Numbered from the stretch's first letter, positions 12,080 through 23,940 are shown. The stretch: 64,000 bases of DNA from Oreohelix idahoensis (GCA_024509875.1 JAMPIV010012252.1:248001-312000); one strand, 5' to 3'. The notes: a model not told the origin generated them from the sequence alone. Made by a program: numbers and translations.

Positions 12080-12084
12080 GTAGT

Positions 12085-12567
12085 CCACAAAAATTTTTAT
12101 GGACACTGCAGTGCGAAGAAGCTCTGATTACGATAAAGAATTTATTTAATAATCCTCGTATTCTATTATTACCAAATTTACATGTGCCATTTGTGATTCA
12201 AACAGATGCTTCGAGTTGCGGAATCGCAGGATGTTTGCTTCAATGCTATGAAGAAATTCTACATCCGTGCATGTTTGTATCACGCAAGCTTACACCTGCT
12301 GAACAAAAATATGCAACAGGCGAGCACGAGCTTTTGGCTGTGGTCTGGTGCCTGGAGAAACTGTCTAAATATCTGATCGGGAAGAAGTTTTATATTCAGA
12401 CAGACCACAGCCCACTTACTTTCATCACTGCCAGAACAATGCGTAATGCGAGAATACATAGATGGTTCCTATTACTATAGGAGTTCGCATTTACCATCAT
12501 ACCGATTTCTGGATCAGATAATAATCTCGCGGACTTGTTATCTAGAAATTTTTCTTCACACGATTGA
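12085..12567 (+). pseudogene. Element E RNase H
   Basis: Degrades the RNA strand during reverse transcription. Motifs: IQTDASSCGIAGCLLQ (first Asp), GEHELLAVVWCLEKL (Glu), IQTDHSPLTF (Asp), and GSDNNLADLLSRNF near the end. It is in frame with the RT piece that stops at 2770. A TAG at 12478-12480 interrupts it, but the same frame continues 29 codons to the natural TGA at 12565-12567 with the expected RNase H C-terminus, so the TAG is a nonsense mutation. Open reading to the left (11992-12084) is inserted LTR sequence and not part of the protein. Confidence 0.9.
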
Positions 12568-12942
12568 ATATGACTTTGTCTTTTGGGCGTGACCAAAGTT
12601 TACTATATGTATATGATTTTGTAATTGTCATTTCTAAATATGAATGTTAATTTAATTATAACATACTTAATGATGGATAACATTCATAGATCATAGTCGG
12701 GTACATCTTCGCCACCACTCTCACACGTGCCACAAGTGTCACGTTTGAAAGCGAGGGGGATGATGTTGAGGATTGTTTCGGGGTTGCAAGAATGTGAATG
12801 GTTGCAAACATTCGCATGATTGCACCACGAACCACCTCAGCTGAATGAGTACTGGAAAATCGCGCAAATCGATGTATGACGCGTCAAGCCTAGTAACCGC
12901 AGTCCTCGTGTGGCCTGCGGGCCTGATGGCCGTGTTTCAAAT

Positions 12943-13156
12943 GTGTGGCATAGCCACTTATGGAAAGTGTTTCAAATGTGTGGCATAGCCACTTACTCAA
13001 GTGTAGAACCGTTTGTGTTCTGGCTTTTAAGCCGATATAAGGATATGTGTATAAAGACTGGGCAAGTCTATGTGTGGCCGTAGCGCCGTCCAGCAGTGTT
13101 TCAAAAGTGTGGCAGAGCCACTTATGGATTGTGTATAAAATGTGTGGCATGGCCAC
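12943..13156 (+). repeat. Repeated GTGGC...GCCAC hairpin units in E LTR
   Basis: The near-palindrome GTGTGGCATAGCCAC occurs at about 12943 and 12978, with variants at 13107 (CAGAG loop) and 13142 (CATGG loop). GTGTTTCAAA precedes three of the four. Stems of five base pairs would form in single-stranded DNA or RNA. The function is unknown. Confidence 0.75.
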
Positions 13157-13310
13157 TGATTAAGGATATGTATATTAAATGGTATAACCATTGTGAATTA
13201 TAAATAGCGTAAATCCGCATAGATCATGCTGGGAAAGCAATCAAGTCAAATGTATAGGACCAGAGAGTCCAAAGTATAATCGCGAATATCGGAGGATACG
13301 TTCGCAAGTG

Positions 13311-13314
<4 letters not shown>

Positions 13315-13402
<88 letters not shown>
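13315..13402. repeat. (TA)n microsatellite
   Basis: About 88 bp of uninterrupted alternating TA inside the E LTR. Open frames reading IYIYIY across it are spurious. Confidence 0.98.
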
Positions 13403-13407
<5 letters not shown>

Positions 13408-14144
13408 GTTAAAGCCTGGCTAGGAAAGCCAAAGTATTGAATAAGTAGACATAGACGGAATATATGGATATTAAATAAGGATATCACGAGTATTAATAAG
13501 TGATAATAATTCCAAGAGACGGATTGGAAAGAGTTGGTTCCAGACTCTAAAACGCTATAGAATTAACGGTTAACTCAGACGTGCAATGTCTGTAGGATGA
13601 ACATTGAGTAGATCCTAGAACTATGTTTAATGCCAAGTATTAATTGTATGAAACGTTCTGTATTCATTTGGGAAAAAGGACATGTATTAAATATTCAGTC
13701 GTCAATGGAACTTGTCTTAATTGCCTGAATTATTCAAGTTCAACTATGTGCTGTGACTGTTGATGTAACCCTTGCAAGGTCAGTCCAGACTATCACATTT
13801 ATCTACAACATTAATCATAAAACTAATACACACTGCTGGAGAATTAATATGAAGTAATGAACGACACTGAATTAAAAAATAATAATTGAATCACACAATA
13901 ACGGCTCTACATCTGCAATTGAACTATAAGCCGAAATGGTAGAGATGAATATAATACCTAAAGAATTATTGACGAGCAGCCCAATAACTCACGTCCAACG
14001 GGGCTAACATAATATCAGAAGACAGTGCACACCCGTAACATCTGGTGTCAGTCCCGTAACAATTATTATTTGATACTTTGAATGTGAGTATATTATTTCT
14101 TGACGTAGAATTCCTTTAAATCAATGTGTAAAATGTATATGATT

Positions 14145-14223
14145 TCAGGGGGGAAAAGGGGGGGGGGGGTGGGGGGGGGGGGGGGGGGGGCGGGGAGGGG
14201 GGGGGGGGGGGGGGGGGGGTGGG
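14145..14223. repeat. Poly-G tract
   Basis: Almost pure G on the plus strand, broken by a few A, T and C. It could form G-quadruplexes on this strand, and length is unreliable in such tracts. Confidence 0.9.
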
Positions 14224-14519
14224 TTTATGGATGCATTTTTCAGTATCCCCGAAGGGAGGCAGTCCAGTGTATCAGTATCCCAGTATCGTCACGTCCTGTC
14301 AGAACAGGATATAAAAAATGTGATGAGAATATGTTCACATGGTGATGAGAAGGATGGGATAATTTCACAGTGTAATAAAAAGGTGATGAGGATAAGGTCA
14401 CATGTTAGGAAAAGTTATACAAAATAAGGAAAAGATGCTAGTTCAAAGATGAAAATCATGAGCAGGGAAGTTCAAATGTAAGCTTAAAATAGCTCAAAGA
14501 TAAGGACCTACAAGATTTT

Positions 14520-14950
14520 AAAGGTAGACCTGTAAACGACAAGTACCAAAAACGGTAGTTCTAAAATAACGACAAGTACCAAAAACGGTAGATCTAAAAC
14601 ACGACAAGTACCAGAAAGGGTAGATCAGAAAACGACTAGTACTAGAGCACAGATTTAAATCGAAGTCAGTACTTCTCTCTGGAATTTCAAACGTAAGCGT
14701 CAAAAAGATCAAAGATAACTACGAGATTAAAAATGCAGATTTGAAAACGACAAGTACCAAAAAAAGATAGATCTAAAAACGAAAGTACCAAAACAGAAGG
14801 TCTGAAAACGACTAGTACCAAAAAGGTAGGTCTAAAAACGACAAGTATAAAAAAATGTAGATCTAAAAACGACGAGTACCAAAAAAGGTAGATCTAAAAA
14901 CGACAAGTACCAGAGCATAGATTTAAATCGAAGCTAGTACTTCTCTCTGG
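14520..14950. repeat. Minisatellite, about 30-bp unit
   Basis: Diverged tandem copies of a unit like AAACGACAAGTACCAAAAA followed by GGTAGATCT. The array holds two copies of a longer piece containing GATTTAAATCGAAG and TACTTCTCTCTGG (about 14648 and 14915), so it has a second, higher-order period of about 270 bp. No gene seen. Confidence 0.85.
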
Positions 14951-15290
14951 CAGCAAAATCAAAGCTGAAATATACATACAAACATATTTACATGGATGCA
15001 TACAAACCGTTCCTTCATTTCAGGGTTTTTTTTTACACGTGGTCCAGGATCGCTTGGGTGTCCAAGAATAGATTCTATTACATAACCTAAAAACTTACAT
15101 TTTATTTTCACCAACATGTTTACTCGGAAAATTATCATAAATTTTTGCATTTAAGTAAATATATTCTTTTACAAATTCCTTTTGTATTTCAGTATGGCTA
15201 TATGTAATCTTAATGACATTTCTTTCTAATAAAATGTATTATTTTTATGCAACAATGTCAATTATGCGTCTATGTACAATTTGTTGCTAT

Positions 15291-15778
15291 AAGAGGCCGT
15301 AGCCTTCCTCGGATAATCAACAGGGCCGTAGCCTTCATCGGACAATCAACAGATCCGTAGCCGTCGCCGAACCTTCAAAGGTCCGTAGCCTTCAAATGAC
15401 AATCAAAGAGGTCCGTAGCCTTCGATGAATTATCAAAGGGGTCCGCTGCCTTCGCGGGACAAACAAAGGGGTTCGTAGCCTTCGCCGGACAAACAAAGGG
15501 GTTCGTAGCCTTCGCCGGACAATCAAAGGGGTTCGTAGCCTTCGCCGGACAATCAAAGGGGTTCGTAGCCTTCGCCGGACAAACAAAGGGGTTCGTATCC
15601 TTCGCCGAACAATCAAAGGGGTTCGTAGCCTTCGCCGGACAATCAAAGGGGTTCGTAGCCTTCGTCGGACAAACAAAGGGGTTCGTAGCCTTCGCCGGAC
15701 AAACAAAGGGGTTCGTAGCCTTCGCCGGACAAACACAGGGGTTCGTAGCCTTCGCCGGACAATCACGGGGATCCGTGA
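15291..15778. repeat. Minisatellite, 30-bp unit, about 16 copies
   Basis: Regular 30-bp units of the type GGTTCGTAGCCTTCGCCGG plus ACAATCAAAGG. Central copies differ by one or two bases. The outer copies are more diverged, as expected of tandem arrays. Because 30 is a multiple of three, two minus-strand frames stay open (one reads ten-residue repeats such as CPAKATNPFV), but nothing around it suggests a gene. Confidence 0.95.
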
Positions 15779-16889
15779 CACAAGAAAGGTTAAGAAAATA
15801 AATATATAAATTAAAAAAACAAAATGGTTTGGATTCAGTTTTATAAAGTAACTGTGCACGTGAAACACGGGACGTTTCGGATTTCACACTTCGTCAGCCA
15901 CAGCTACAAACAGGTGACAAGAACAAGAATTATAGACAGGTCAAAGAAAAGAAAAAAAAACTACGATAAGGCATATTGAACAAACGCAAAAATATCAAAA
16001 TAGAGGAATGCACAATATACTCGTACAATTATCACGAAACAAAAACAGGGTAGCTACCACTGCTCTCTACCTTTGACATGCCAATGATATAGAGCTGGCA
16101 GCGAAAAGTGTCTAAGAATTTCAGGACCTATTGGAGTGCGGGAATGAATTTTGGGAGCAGATTATGTACAAAAATCGTGAATAAGAATTGGACATTAATG
16201 AGGCGGCTGCAAAAAACTATAACAATTAACAGTAGAGAGGCAAAGAGTAAATATTAAGATACATTAAGAGATAATAGAGACAGGAAATGATTTATGGGAT
16301 ATCCATAATATTAATTTAGCGCTGTTACGCGGCGCTGTTAAAATGACAACCAGAAAAATGCAGACTTTGATAAATGGACGCTTGTGTAGAATAGAAGTAT
16401 TAGCGTGTTATGACAAGATCAGTGATGTGGAACTGATGGGAAGAACCAGACAAATCCAAGTGGAACAAAAGATGAGGAGAAACGCTGGTTTTCGTTAGGA
16501 CACACGTTGTAAAAACGAGTTCATGCCATTGCAAGGCAGTCCTTGTTCTGAATCCCCAAGGAAAATGAAATAGTGCGGGATCACATTAAATAAAAAAAAT
16601 TCCACACACTTACACACACACACATACACACAGAGAGAGAAGAATTGAAGACAGGAATGAAAGGGATGAAAACGACGTGGATAGACCTTGAACGGTTAGT
16701 ACAAGACAGGAAGGTTTGGAGTGTATTTGGTGAGGGTTGATGCTCTAATTGGAGCTGAAACTTCAAATAACAACAAGAGAACACCAACGATACAAGCGGG
16801 AAGGAAACATCACCGGAAACATTCTGCAAAAGAAAAGTCTCAAGGAAAGTGCTACAAGACGATGGGCATCCACAGCGGATAACCTTCGC
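15779..16889. other. Unassigned AT-rich sequence
   Basis: About 1.1 kb with no coding signal I can support. The stretch around 16523-16565 (TTGCAAGGCAGTCCTTGTTCT) is similar to two pieces at about 23011-23050 and 23150-23190, so at least part belongs to an interspersed repeat. Confidence 0.5.
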
Positions 16890-18595
<1,706 letters not shown>

Positions 18596-18760
18596 CGTCT
18601 TTCAGTTCCCCAAGGAGCAAAGGTCTTCAACAAACTTAAACCAGGTTTTCCTGTCCCGTACCATCTCAAGGTCTTTCAATGTCTTCTTCAGCCTCTACGT
18701 ATATCTGTCTCCAATTCTCTTCTACATAAGTTCTTCTGTCTTCCTCTACCTCCTTTACCC
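18596..18760 (-). mobile_element. Possible LINE 3' end abutting the GAT field
   Basis: On the minus strand one frame reads MVRDRKTWFKFVEDLCSLGN followed by a stop and then (GAT)-rich DNA. The pattern R-D-R-x-x-W-x-x-x-V-x-x-L resembles the C-terminus of many non-LTR retrotransposon RTs. A diverged second copy lies at 19183-19290. Identification rests on this short match only. Confidence 0.4.
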
Positions 18761-19182
18761 TCATCTTCGTCATCATTTTCAGCATCCTCAGCATCATCAT
18801 CACCATCACCTTCCTCGTCATCATCATCCTCATCATCATCTTCCTCGTCATCATCATCTTCCTCGTCATCAACATCACCTTCCTACTCCTCCTCATTATC
18901 ATTCTCATCATCATCTTCCTCGTCATCATCATCCTCATCATCTTCCTCGTCATCATCAACCTCATCATTCTCGTCATTATCATCCTCATCATCATCCTCA
19001 TCCTCATCATCATCATCATCCTCATCATCTTCTTCCTCATCATCGTCTTCCTCATCATCATCCTCATCATCCTCATCTTCCTCGTCATCATCTTCTTCGT
19101 CATCATCCTCATCATCTTCCTCATCATCATCCCCATCATCATCTTCCTCGTCACCATCATCATCAACATCATCTTCACCACC
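18761..19182. repeat. (ATC/CTC)-rich field
   Basis: Second trinucleotide field made of TCATCATCCTCATCTTCC-type repeats. On the minus strand it reads as Asp/Glu-rich protein, but with no start context or flanking domain. It lies directly 3' (minus strand) of the LINE-like piece at 19183-19290, mirroring the arrangement at 18596. Confidence 0.9.
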
Positions 19183-19290
19183 ACCCTTTAGCTCCCCAAG
19201 ACCTTCAAGAAACGTATCCCAAGTCTTCCAGTCACGTGCCATCAGCTCAACGTCTGTCCATGTCTTCCTTATTATTTTTATTTCTGTCTC
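19183..19290 (-). mobile_element. Second possible LINE 3' end
   Basis: Minus strand reads MARDWKTWDTFLEGLGELKGG before running into the GAT/GAG field. It resembles the piece at 18596-18760 in sequence and position. Probably two copies of one family whose simple-repeat tails expanded. Confidence 0.38.
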
Positions 19291-19296
19291 CAGTTC

Positions 19297-19368
19297 TGTC
19301 TCTCTCTCTCTCTCTCTACCTGTCTTACCTCTACCTGTCTCTCTCTCTCTCTACCTGTCTTACCTCTA

Positions 19369-19409
<41 letters not shown>

Positions 19410-19416
19410 CTGTCTT
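19297..19416. repeat. (CT)n / TACCTGTC microsatellite
   Basis: CT dinucleotide runs alternate with three copies of a CTACCTGTCTTACC-type phrase. No gene. Confidence 0.95.
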
Positions 19417-20212
19417 ACCCTGGGGATTCCAGAACAGAGACTTTCTTGTCATACAATCAACAGGTGTTCTATCTATCGTCATGGACTTCTTCTCATCCCT
19501 TGCTCCCACTGACACGACATTGTCACCAGTTCCACAATTGTGACCTTGTTGCATCATGTCAGTCTGTCTATTCTATGGAAGCACCCATTTATGACAGTCT
19601 CTAGCTTCTTGGTTGTTGTCATTTTTACACGCTTTTATTTAACTTCACTTGTATGTCACTTCATGACACTTTCATATCACTTTCATGTCAATTTCAAATC
19701 TTGCAATCGATTTTTCAATCACTTCTAGATGAGCAATAGCTCTGACACAAGGCATAGTTGTGGATTCCGTATGACAATACAATAATCAGTCAATTATTTA
19801 ACAATTTAATATTGTAATTATGACATTATGAGTAATTAAAGTTTTTCGTAAAGAAATGTAAACAATTCAGGGGCCATAATCAAGTTAATAAAAATTCAAG
19901 AGTACGTGGTGTGCTTTATTTTTTTCTATGAGTAAAACAGAGCTGTACTCAAACAAGTGTTTAGCTAAATCAAGGGAAACAATATAAATTATAAAATTAT
20001 GAATCAAGGGAAAATCGAGTTCGATCTCTAGATGGCCTTCACATTGAAGAAATTGATCGCACCACATTAACTGGCACAAAGCCATGTAATATTGACGATC
20101 TAAAAGAAATAGATCGCTTAAGAAATTTTAGACCAGATTTACAATAAGTAAACATATTGTTTATGTTTTAGTATGTCATAATTTTTCTAACACTAAACAG
20201 AAGAAAATTAAA
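19417..20212. other. Unassigned AT-rich sequence
   Basis: About 800 bp. I see no domain, tRNA or repeat signature. Short open frames here have no recognisable content. Confidence 0.5.
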
Positions 20213-20497
20213 AATATTTTAAACACACGCTTTTAATGCACTAAAACCCCAAAAATAATTGTTCGATGACTCAAAAAATGTAACATCACATTGAAAAAAA
20301 GCGTGTGGCGCTGATTGTGCATGAAATTAACTTCAGTTTTATACTTCATTAGACACTTATGGATAAAATATATGATAAGCGCTTAAGTGTCCCACGCTTT
20401 TTGTCAATTTGATGTTACATTTTTTGACTGCAAGTTATAAACTCCTTGAAAAATTATTTTTGGGTTTTTAGTGAATGAAAAGCGTGTGTTTAAAATA
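20213..20497. mobile_element. Fold-back (long inverted repeat) MITE
   Basis: Two imperfect arms of roughly 95-105 bp are inverted copies of each other. The left arm begins ATTTTAAACACACGCTTTT and the right arm ends AAAAGCGTGTGTTTAAAAT. Matching inner parts (TGTAACATCA against TGATGTTACA, and CAAAAATAATT against AATTATTTTTG) flank a spacer of about 85 bp. No transposase is encoded. The superfamily is not determined because no clear target duplication stands out in the AT-rich flanks. Confidence 0.75.
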
Positions 20498-20539
20498 ATT
20501 TTTTTAAATATTTTTTATTGTTAATTTTGTTGTTCTCCG

Positions 20540-20930
20540 TGAATCAGAGCCGTACAATAGGACTTTTTCTTGGGCGTTCAGTTTGTAGTCATGCTAAATC
20601 TGCAGTCCTGTCACCAGGACGAAGTCCACAGTCTTTTCCAGGTCAGCGCGGCAGCCCATAGCTTCTGCTTGAGCTCAGTACCCCTGGCCAGATCAGACGT
20701 CGTAGGTCATCATGGGTTGGGCAGTTTTAGAGAATGTGTTAGGGGGTCTGGATTCCATTTCCACGTGGACATTCATTTGTATGAGATATCCTGGGGCGAT
20801 AGAGATGGCCAATTAATCTGCAGTGGCCAGTTCTCTGGCGGAAAATGAGGGTCTGTTGGTGTCTGTTAAGTAGGTGGATTGGGTCATCTCTGCTATATAA
20901 ATCACCTTTCTCCAATATGACTGACGACAT
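20540..20930 (-). pseudogene. LINE 3' end with C-terminal Cys/His motif
   Basis: The minus strand encodes a fragment with HLLNRHQQTLIFRQRTGHCRL, then HTNECPRG and, after a stop and shift, HIL...CP. This matches the C-terminal zinc-knuckle-like region found after RNase H or RT in several LINE clades. It is 5'-truncated and disrupted by stops, and there is no RT left. Dead copy. Confidence 0.6.
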
Positions 20931-21132
20931 TTGAACTGAAAATTTTTATTTTTGTATTGGACTTGATTTATCTTGATCTCCATATATTTCTCAATCGAAT
21001 TAAAGCTGCCTTAACTTTTGTATTCTTATTTTGATATCACTGTCTGTCCCTCCAACTCTGTTTATGTTGCTGCCTAGATTAATGCTTGATTCTATATCTT
21101 GTAGGGGTGTTTTTTAAGTGCAATCTTGTTGC

Positions 21133-21665
21133 ATAATAATAATAATAATAAATTCTTTAAGCACCAAACACGGCGCATAAGGCAGAAACCAGTGCTCTCC
21201 AGGTTGTTCGTTGTGACGCCACTCCTCTTAGCTCTTGCACATTATTTAGGCCCAACGTTCTTCCTTCTCTTATTATTGTTCTTCTGAGTGTTTCTTTTGG
21301 TCTTCCTTTTTTCCTCTTACCCTCAGGAACCCAAGTGAGCGCCTGTAGTGGTATTCTGTTGTTTTGCATTCGTAGGACATGACCGATATATGACCATCGT
21401 CTTTTCCTTATATAGCCGGAGACATATTTCTGCCTAGTCTTCTCTTATTTGTCGATTAGTCTTGAATTCTTTCCAACTGATGTTCATGAGTTTTCTAAGA
21501 CATTTGTTCTCGAATGTATTCAGCTTGTTCTCCAATGATTTTGTTATTTTCCAACTCTCACAGCCGTATGTTAACACTGAGATAACACTTGAATTAAACA
21601 GACGAAGCTTGGTATGTATATTCAATGATCGTAATTTCCAAATGTTGCATAGGCGGCACTTAATC
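21133..21665 (-). pseudogene. LINE 3' fragment (RT C-terminus) with (TTA)n tail
   Basis: Minus strand in two frames: first LRLFNSSVISVLTYGCESW and NKLNTFENKCLRKLMNI, the part following the RT palm in many LINEs, then RIPLQALTWVPEGKRKKGRP and ASQRTTWRALVSALCAVFGA, the C-terminus. The DNA then runs into (TAA)n read as (TTA)n at 21136-21151, a microsatellite tail typical of LINE 3' ends. 5'-truncated and frameshifted. Confidence 0.72.
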
Positions 21666-21944
21666 TAGTCGGATTCCGTAAAGTGGCAAATATAAGACTA
21701 GCATTTGCAACATGCTCGCACATCCGTGTTAAAATTGACATCCAATAATATTTAATATCACATTAATCTACTAATCTTTATTTTCATGTCAATAACCTAG
21801 ATTCATCTTAATAATCAAACGACACTCTAACGATCTTCAAGGGATTAAGGCCACTAAAGCTTTTAATACACTGTGGATAATTTTAATATTATTGTTATTT
21901 TAATGTTTGAGTCGGCCGAAATCGCCAGCGTAGTTTTGATGGAT
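21666..21944. other. Unassigned AT-rich sequence
   Basis: Nothing recognised in this stretch of about 280 bp. Confidence 0.5.
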
Positions 21945-22024
21945 GTCGCTACTCACGTTCTTATACGTCCAGAGTCCGCTGGGAGGACATTATGCAATCT
22001 CTGAAGGACCGCTCTTTGGGGATC
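21945..22024 (+). pseudogene. Small LINE 3' fragment
   Basis: In the plus direction this short piece reads RVRWEDIMQSLKDRSLGI. This corresponds to RVRWEDNIRHSLKDRGLEW in the minus-strand copy at 22277-22542, so it belongs to the same LINE family in the opposite orientation. It is interrupted at 22024 by the retroposon that follows. Confidence 0.55.
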
Positions 22025-22234
22025 TTCTTCTTCTTCTTCCGTCCTTAGCCACCGACCGTCAAAGCAGTCAGTGGTCATTACGCCTAGTGGCGTCTTAGGG
22101 CAACAGCAGATAGGTTTTCTTTGCCATTGTTTCCCATCACACCTATTGGCGTCTTTAGGGCAACGGCAAATCAATCCATTTGCTGTTGTTTCCGTAATCG
22201 AAGTGACTGGCAAACGGGTGATCAGCCCGTTGGT
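22025..22234 (-). mobile_element. Retroposon of about 210 bp with (GAA)n tail
   Basis: Flanked by a 12-bp direct repeat TCTTTGGGGATC (22013-22024 and 22235-22246). On the minus strand it ends in GAAGAAGAAGA, which suggests target-primed reverse transcription. Two related internal pieces (GGCGTCTTAGGGCAACAGC and GGCGTCTTTAGGGCAACGGC) sit about 65 bp apart. The origin of the body is not recognised. Confidence 0.65.
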
Positions 22235-22247
22235 TCTTTGGGGATCT

Positions 22248-22930
22248 AAACAGTGATTTCTGATGATGGTATTTACTTACTTACTTACTTAGTCGTTCCC
22301 CTTCTACCGTGAGGTATAGAGGTTTGGAAGAGAGAGCGCCAGACTATCCTTTCGGTTGTCTTCCTCCTGGCCTGGTTCCATTCTAGTCCTCGGTCCTTCA
22401 AAGAGTGTCTAATGTTGTCCTCCCAGCGGACTCGGGTCGTATTGGGGGTCTCTATCCCTGGCTCTTTGTTTCCCATGCTTGTCGTGGTAGCCGATCTTCT
22501 CCCATTCTGCAGACATGGCCAAACCATCTTAGTTGGGACTCAATGATGGTATTTACATCAAGGTTAAATAGTTAAGAATTTCTGATGACAGTATTTACAT
22601 GAAGGTTTAAAAGTTAAGAATTTCTGATGATAGTATTTACATGAAGGTTTAAAAGTTAAGTATTTCTGATGATGGTATTTACATCAAGGTTTAAAAGTTA
22701 AGAATTTCTAATGATGGTATTTACATCAAGGTTTAAAAGTTACGAATTTCTGATGGTAGTATTAACATCAAGTTTTAAAAGTTAAGAATTTCTGATGAAA
22801 GTATTTACATCAAGGTGTTAAAGTTAAGAATTTATGATGATAGTATTTACATCAAGGTTTTAAAGATAAGAATTTCTGATGATGGTATTTACATCAACGT
22901 TTAAAGTTAAGAATTTCTGATGATTATTAA
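22248..22930. repeat. 42-bp minisatellite, about 10 copies
   Basis: Units of GTTAAGAATTTCTGATGATG plus GTATTTACATCAAGGTTTAAAA. The first unit is split by the LINE tail at 22277-22542. Individual copies differ by up to five bases, indicating an old array. Confidence 0.93.
22277..22542 (-). pseudogene. LINE 3' end with (AAGT)n tail, inserted in minisatellite
   Basis: Minus strand encodes VWPCLQNGRR, then RVRWEDNIRHSLKDRGLEW, RRKTTERIVWRSLF and a stop after PHGRRGTTK. This matches the C-terminal end of LINEs that carry a WFGHVCRM-like segment. A tail of AAGTAAGTAAGTAA follows. ATGATGGTATTTAC flanks it on both sides (22263-22276, 22543-22556), but the minisatellite itself contains that phrase, so this target duplication is suggestive only. 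Strong 5' truncation. Confidence 0.7.
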
Positions 22931-23940
22931 ATAACTAAACACAAGTAGGACAGCAGTTGAAGAGAGGACGATGACGTCAGATAAAACAAACATTTAAAAT
23001 AAAAGTTGATAGCGTTGCAAGGCAGTCCTAGTTCTAGAATCGATAGGGTAAGAAAAATTAAGAATTTTTGAAGATTTTTAAAATATTATTACACATAAGC
23101 GGAATAGGAAGTGCGCAGAAGACGCTGGTCTTAAGAAAACCAGTTGATAACATTACAAGGCAATTCCTTTTCTTGAATCCACAGCATAAGAAAAATAGAG
23201 AAAGAGACCTAAAAACACGGGAATAATATATAAGCATGAAAGAAACAGATATGAGAAGAGATTGAATGGATGGCACATGATAGAAATACTCTGTAAAACA
23301 TATTTCAACATGAGATTTTCGGATAGTCAGAGGAGGACCCCGTCATAAAAGTGCTTTGGAAGTCACCCGTCAGACAAAGGTTTTGGTTGATTCGCTTTTT
23401 TAGAGTGCTGAGGGGAGGGGGACTCTACTTCGTCATGATACCCAAGAGTCATTATTGATTCAATAAATAAAAAATAAAAATAAAAACCATGCATGGGATT
23501 GGAACCTCCTCCGCCTTTGTCAAAACAGTCCCAACAAGAATAATATCGTTTTTCTTTTTGCTCCTTTTCGAGCATGGGGGTACTCCTGCCTCTGGTCCCC
23601 CTTGAAGGATTCTGCACCAAGCATGTGCATGCTCCTGTACTGGTGGTGTCTGTAGCAACGTGTTTGACATGATGAGATTTTAGCCATCATGCACAATATT
23701 ATATAAGTCGCCTCGTAAGACGTGTGTGGATCCAGTAATCTCATTCTTTCTATGTTCCTTCAGTAACACCTGAGAACTTCACGAGGCAAGAAACACATAG
23801 CCAGACAAAAAAGGCCATTAAAGTGGGAAAGTCAAGATTGATAGGACGCTCTCTCAGGGAACGATCTGCCAATATAACCAGACATGGCATTCGTTAAAAC
23901 CCACAGGTGATGAGAAATGTGTAAGGCCATCGACAAACTG
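22931..23940. other. Unassigned sequence with interspersed-repeat pieces
   Basis: No coding signal. TTGCAAGGCAGTCCTAGTTCT near 23015 and TTACAAGGCAATTCCTTTTCT near 23153 resemble 16535, so old repeat copies are present. The rest is unknown. Confidence 0.5.

Larger units (their letters stand above)
12080..14040 (+). mobile_element. Element E, downstream part
   Basis: Continuation of the element at 1-2770 after nested element C. It contains the second GTAGT copy (12080-12084), RNase H (12085-12567), a short 3' untranslated stretch, the polypurine tract GCGAGGGGGATGA at 12751-12763 and the 3' LTR. Its own target duplication cannot be checked because the 5' LTR is outside the window. Confidence 0.88.
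12764..14040 (+). repeat. Element E 3' LTR (probable)
   Basis: Starts TGTTGAGGATTG right after the polypurine tract and probably ends CCCGTAACA at 14040, giving 1277 bp. The right edge is inferred from TG...CA ends and is less sure. It contains a family of short hairpins (12943-13156) and a (TA)n tract (13315-13402). The next bases, TCTGGTGTCAG, look like a primer-binding site, which would normally follow a 5' LTR. Confidence 0.6.

Noticed and set aside
13224..13487. IYIYIY-type open frame
   Set aside because: Translation of the (TA)n tract in an LTR.
15291..15778. CRISPR-like array
   Set aside because: Units are contiguous 30-bp tandem copies without unique spacers, and the context is an animal genome.
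18883..19242. Asp/Glu-rich protein on the minus strand
   Set aside because: It is a translation of trinucleotide repeats following a LINE-like end, so not a gene.
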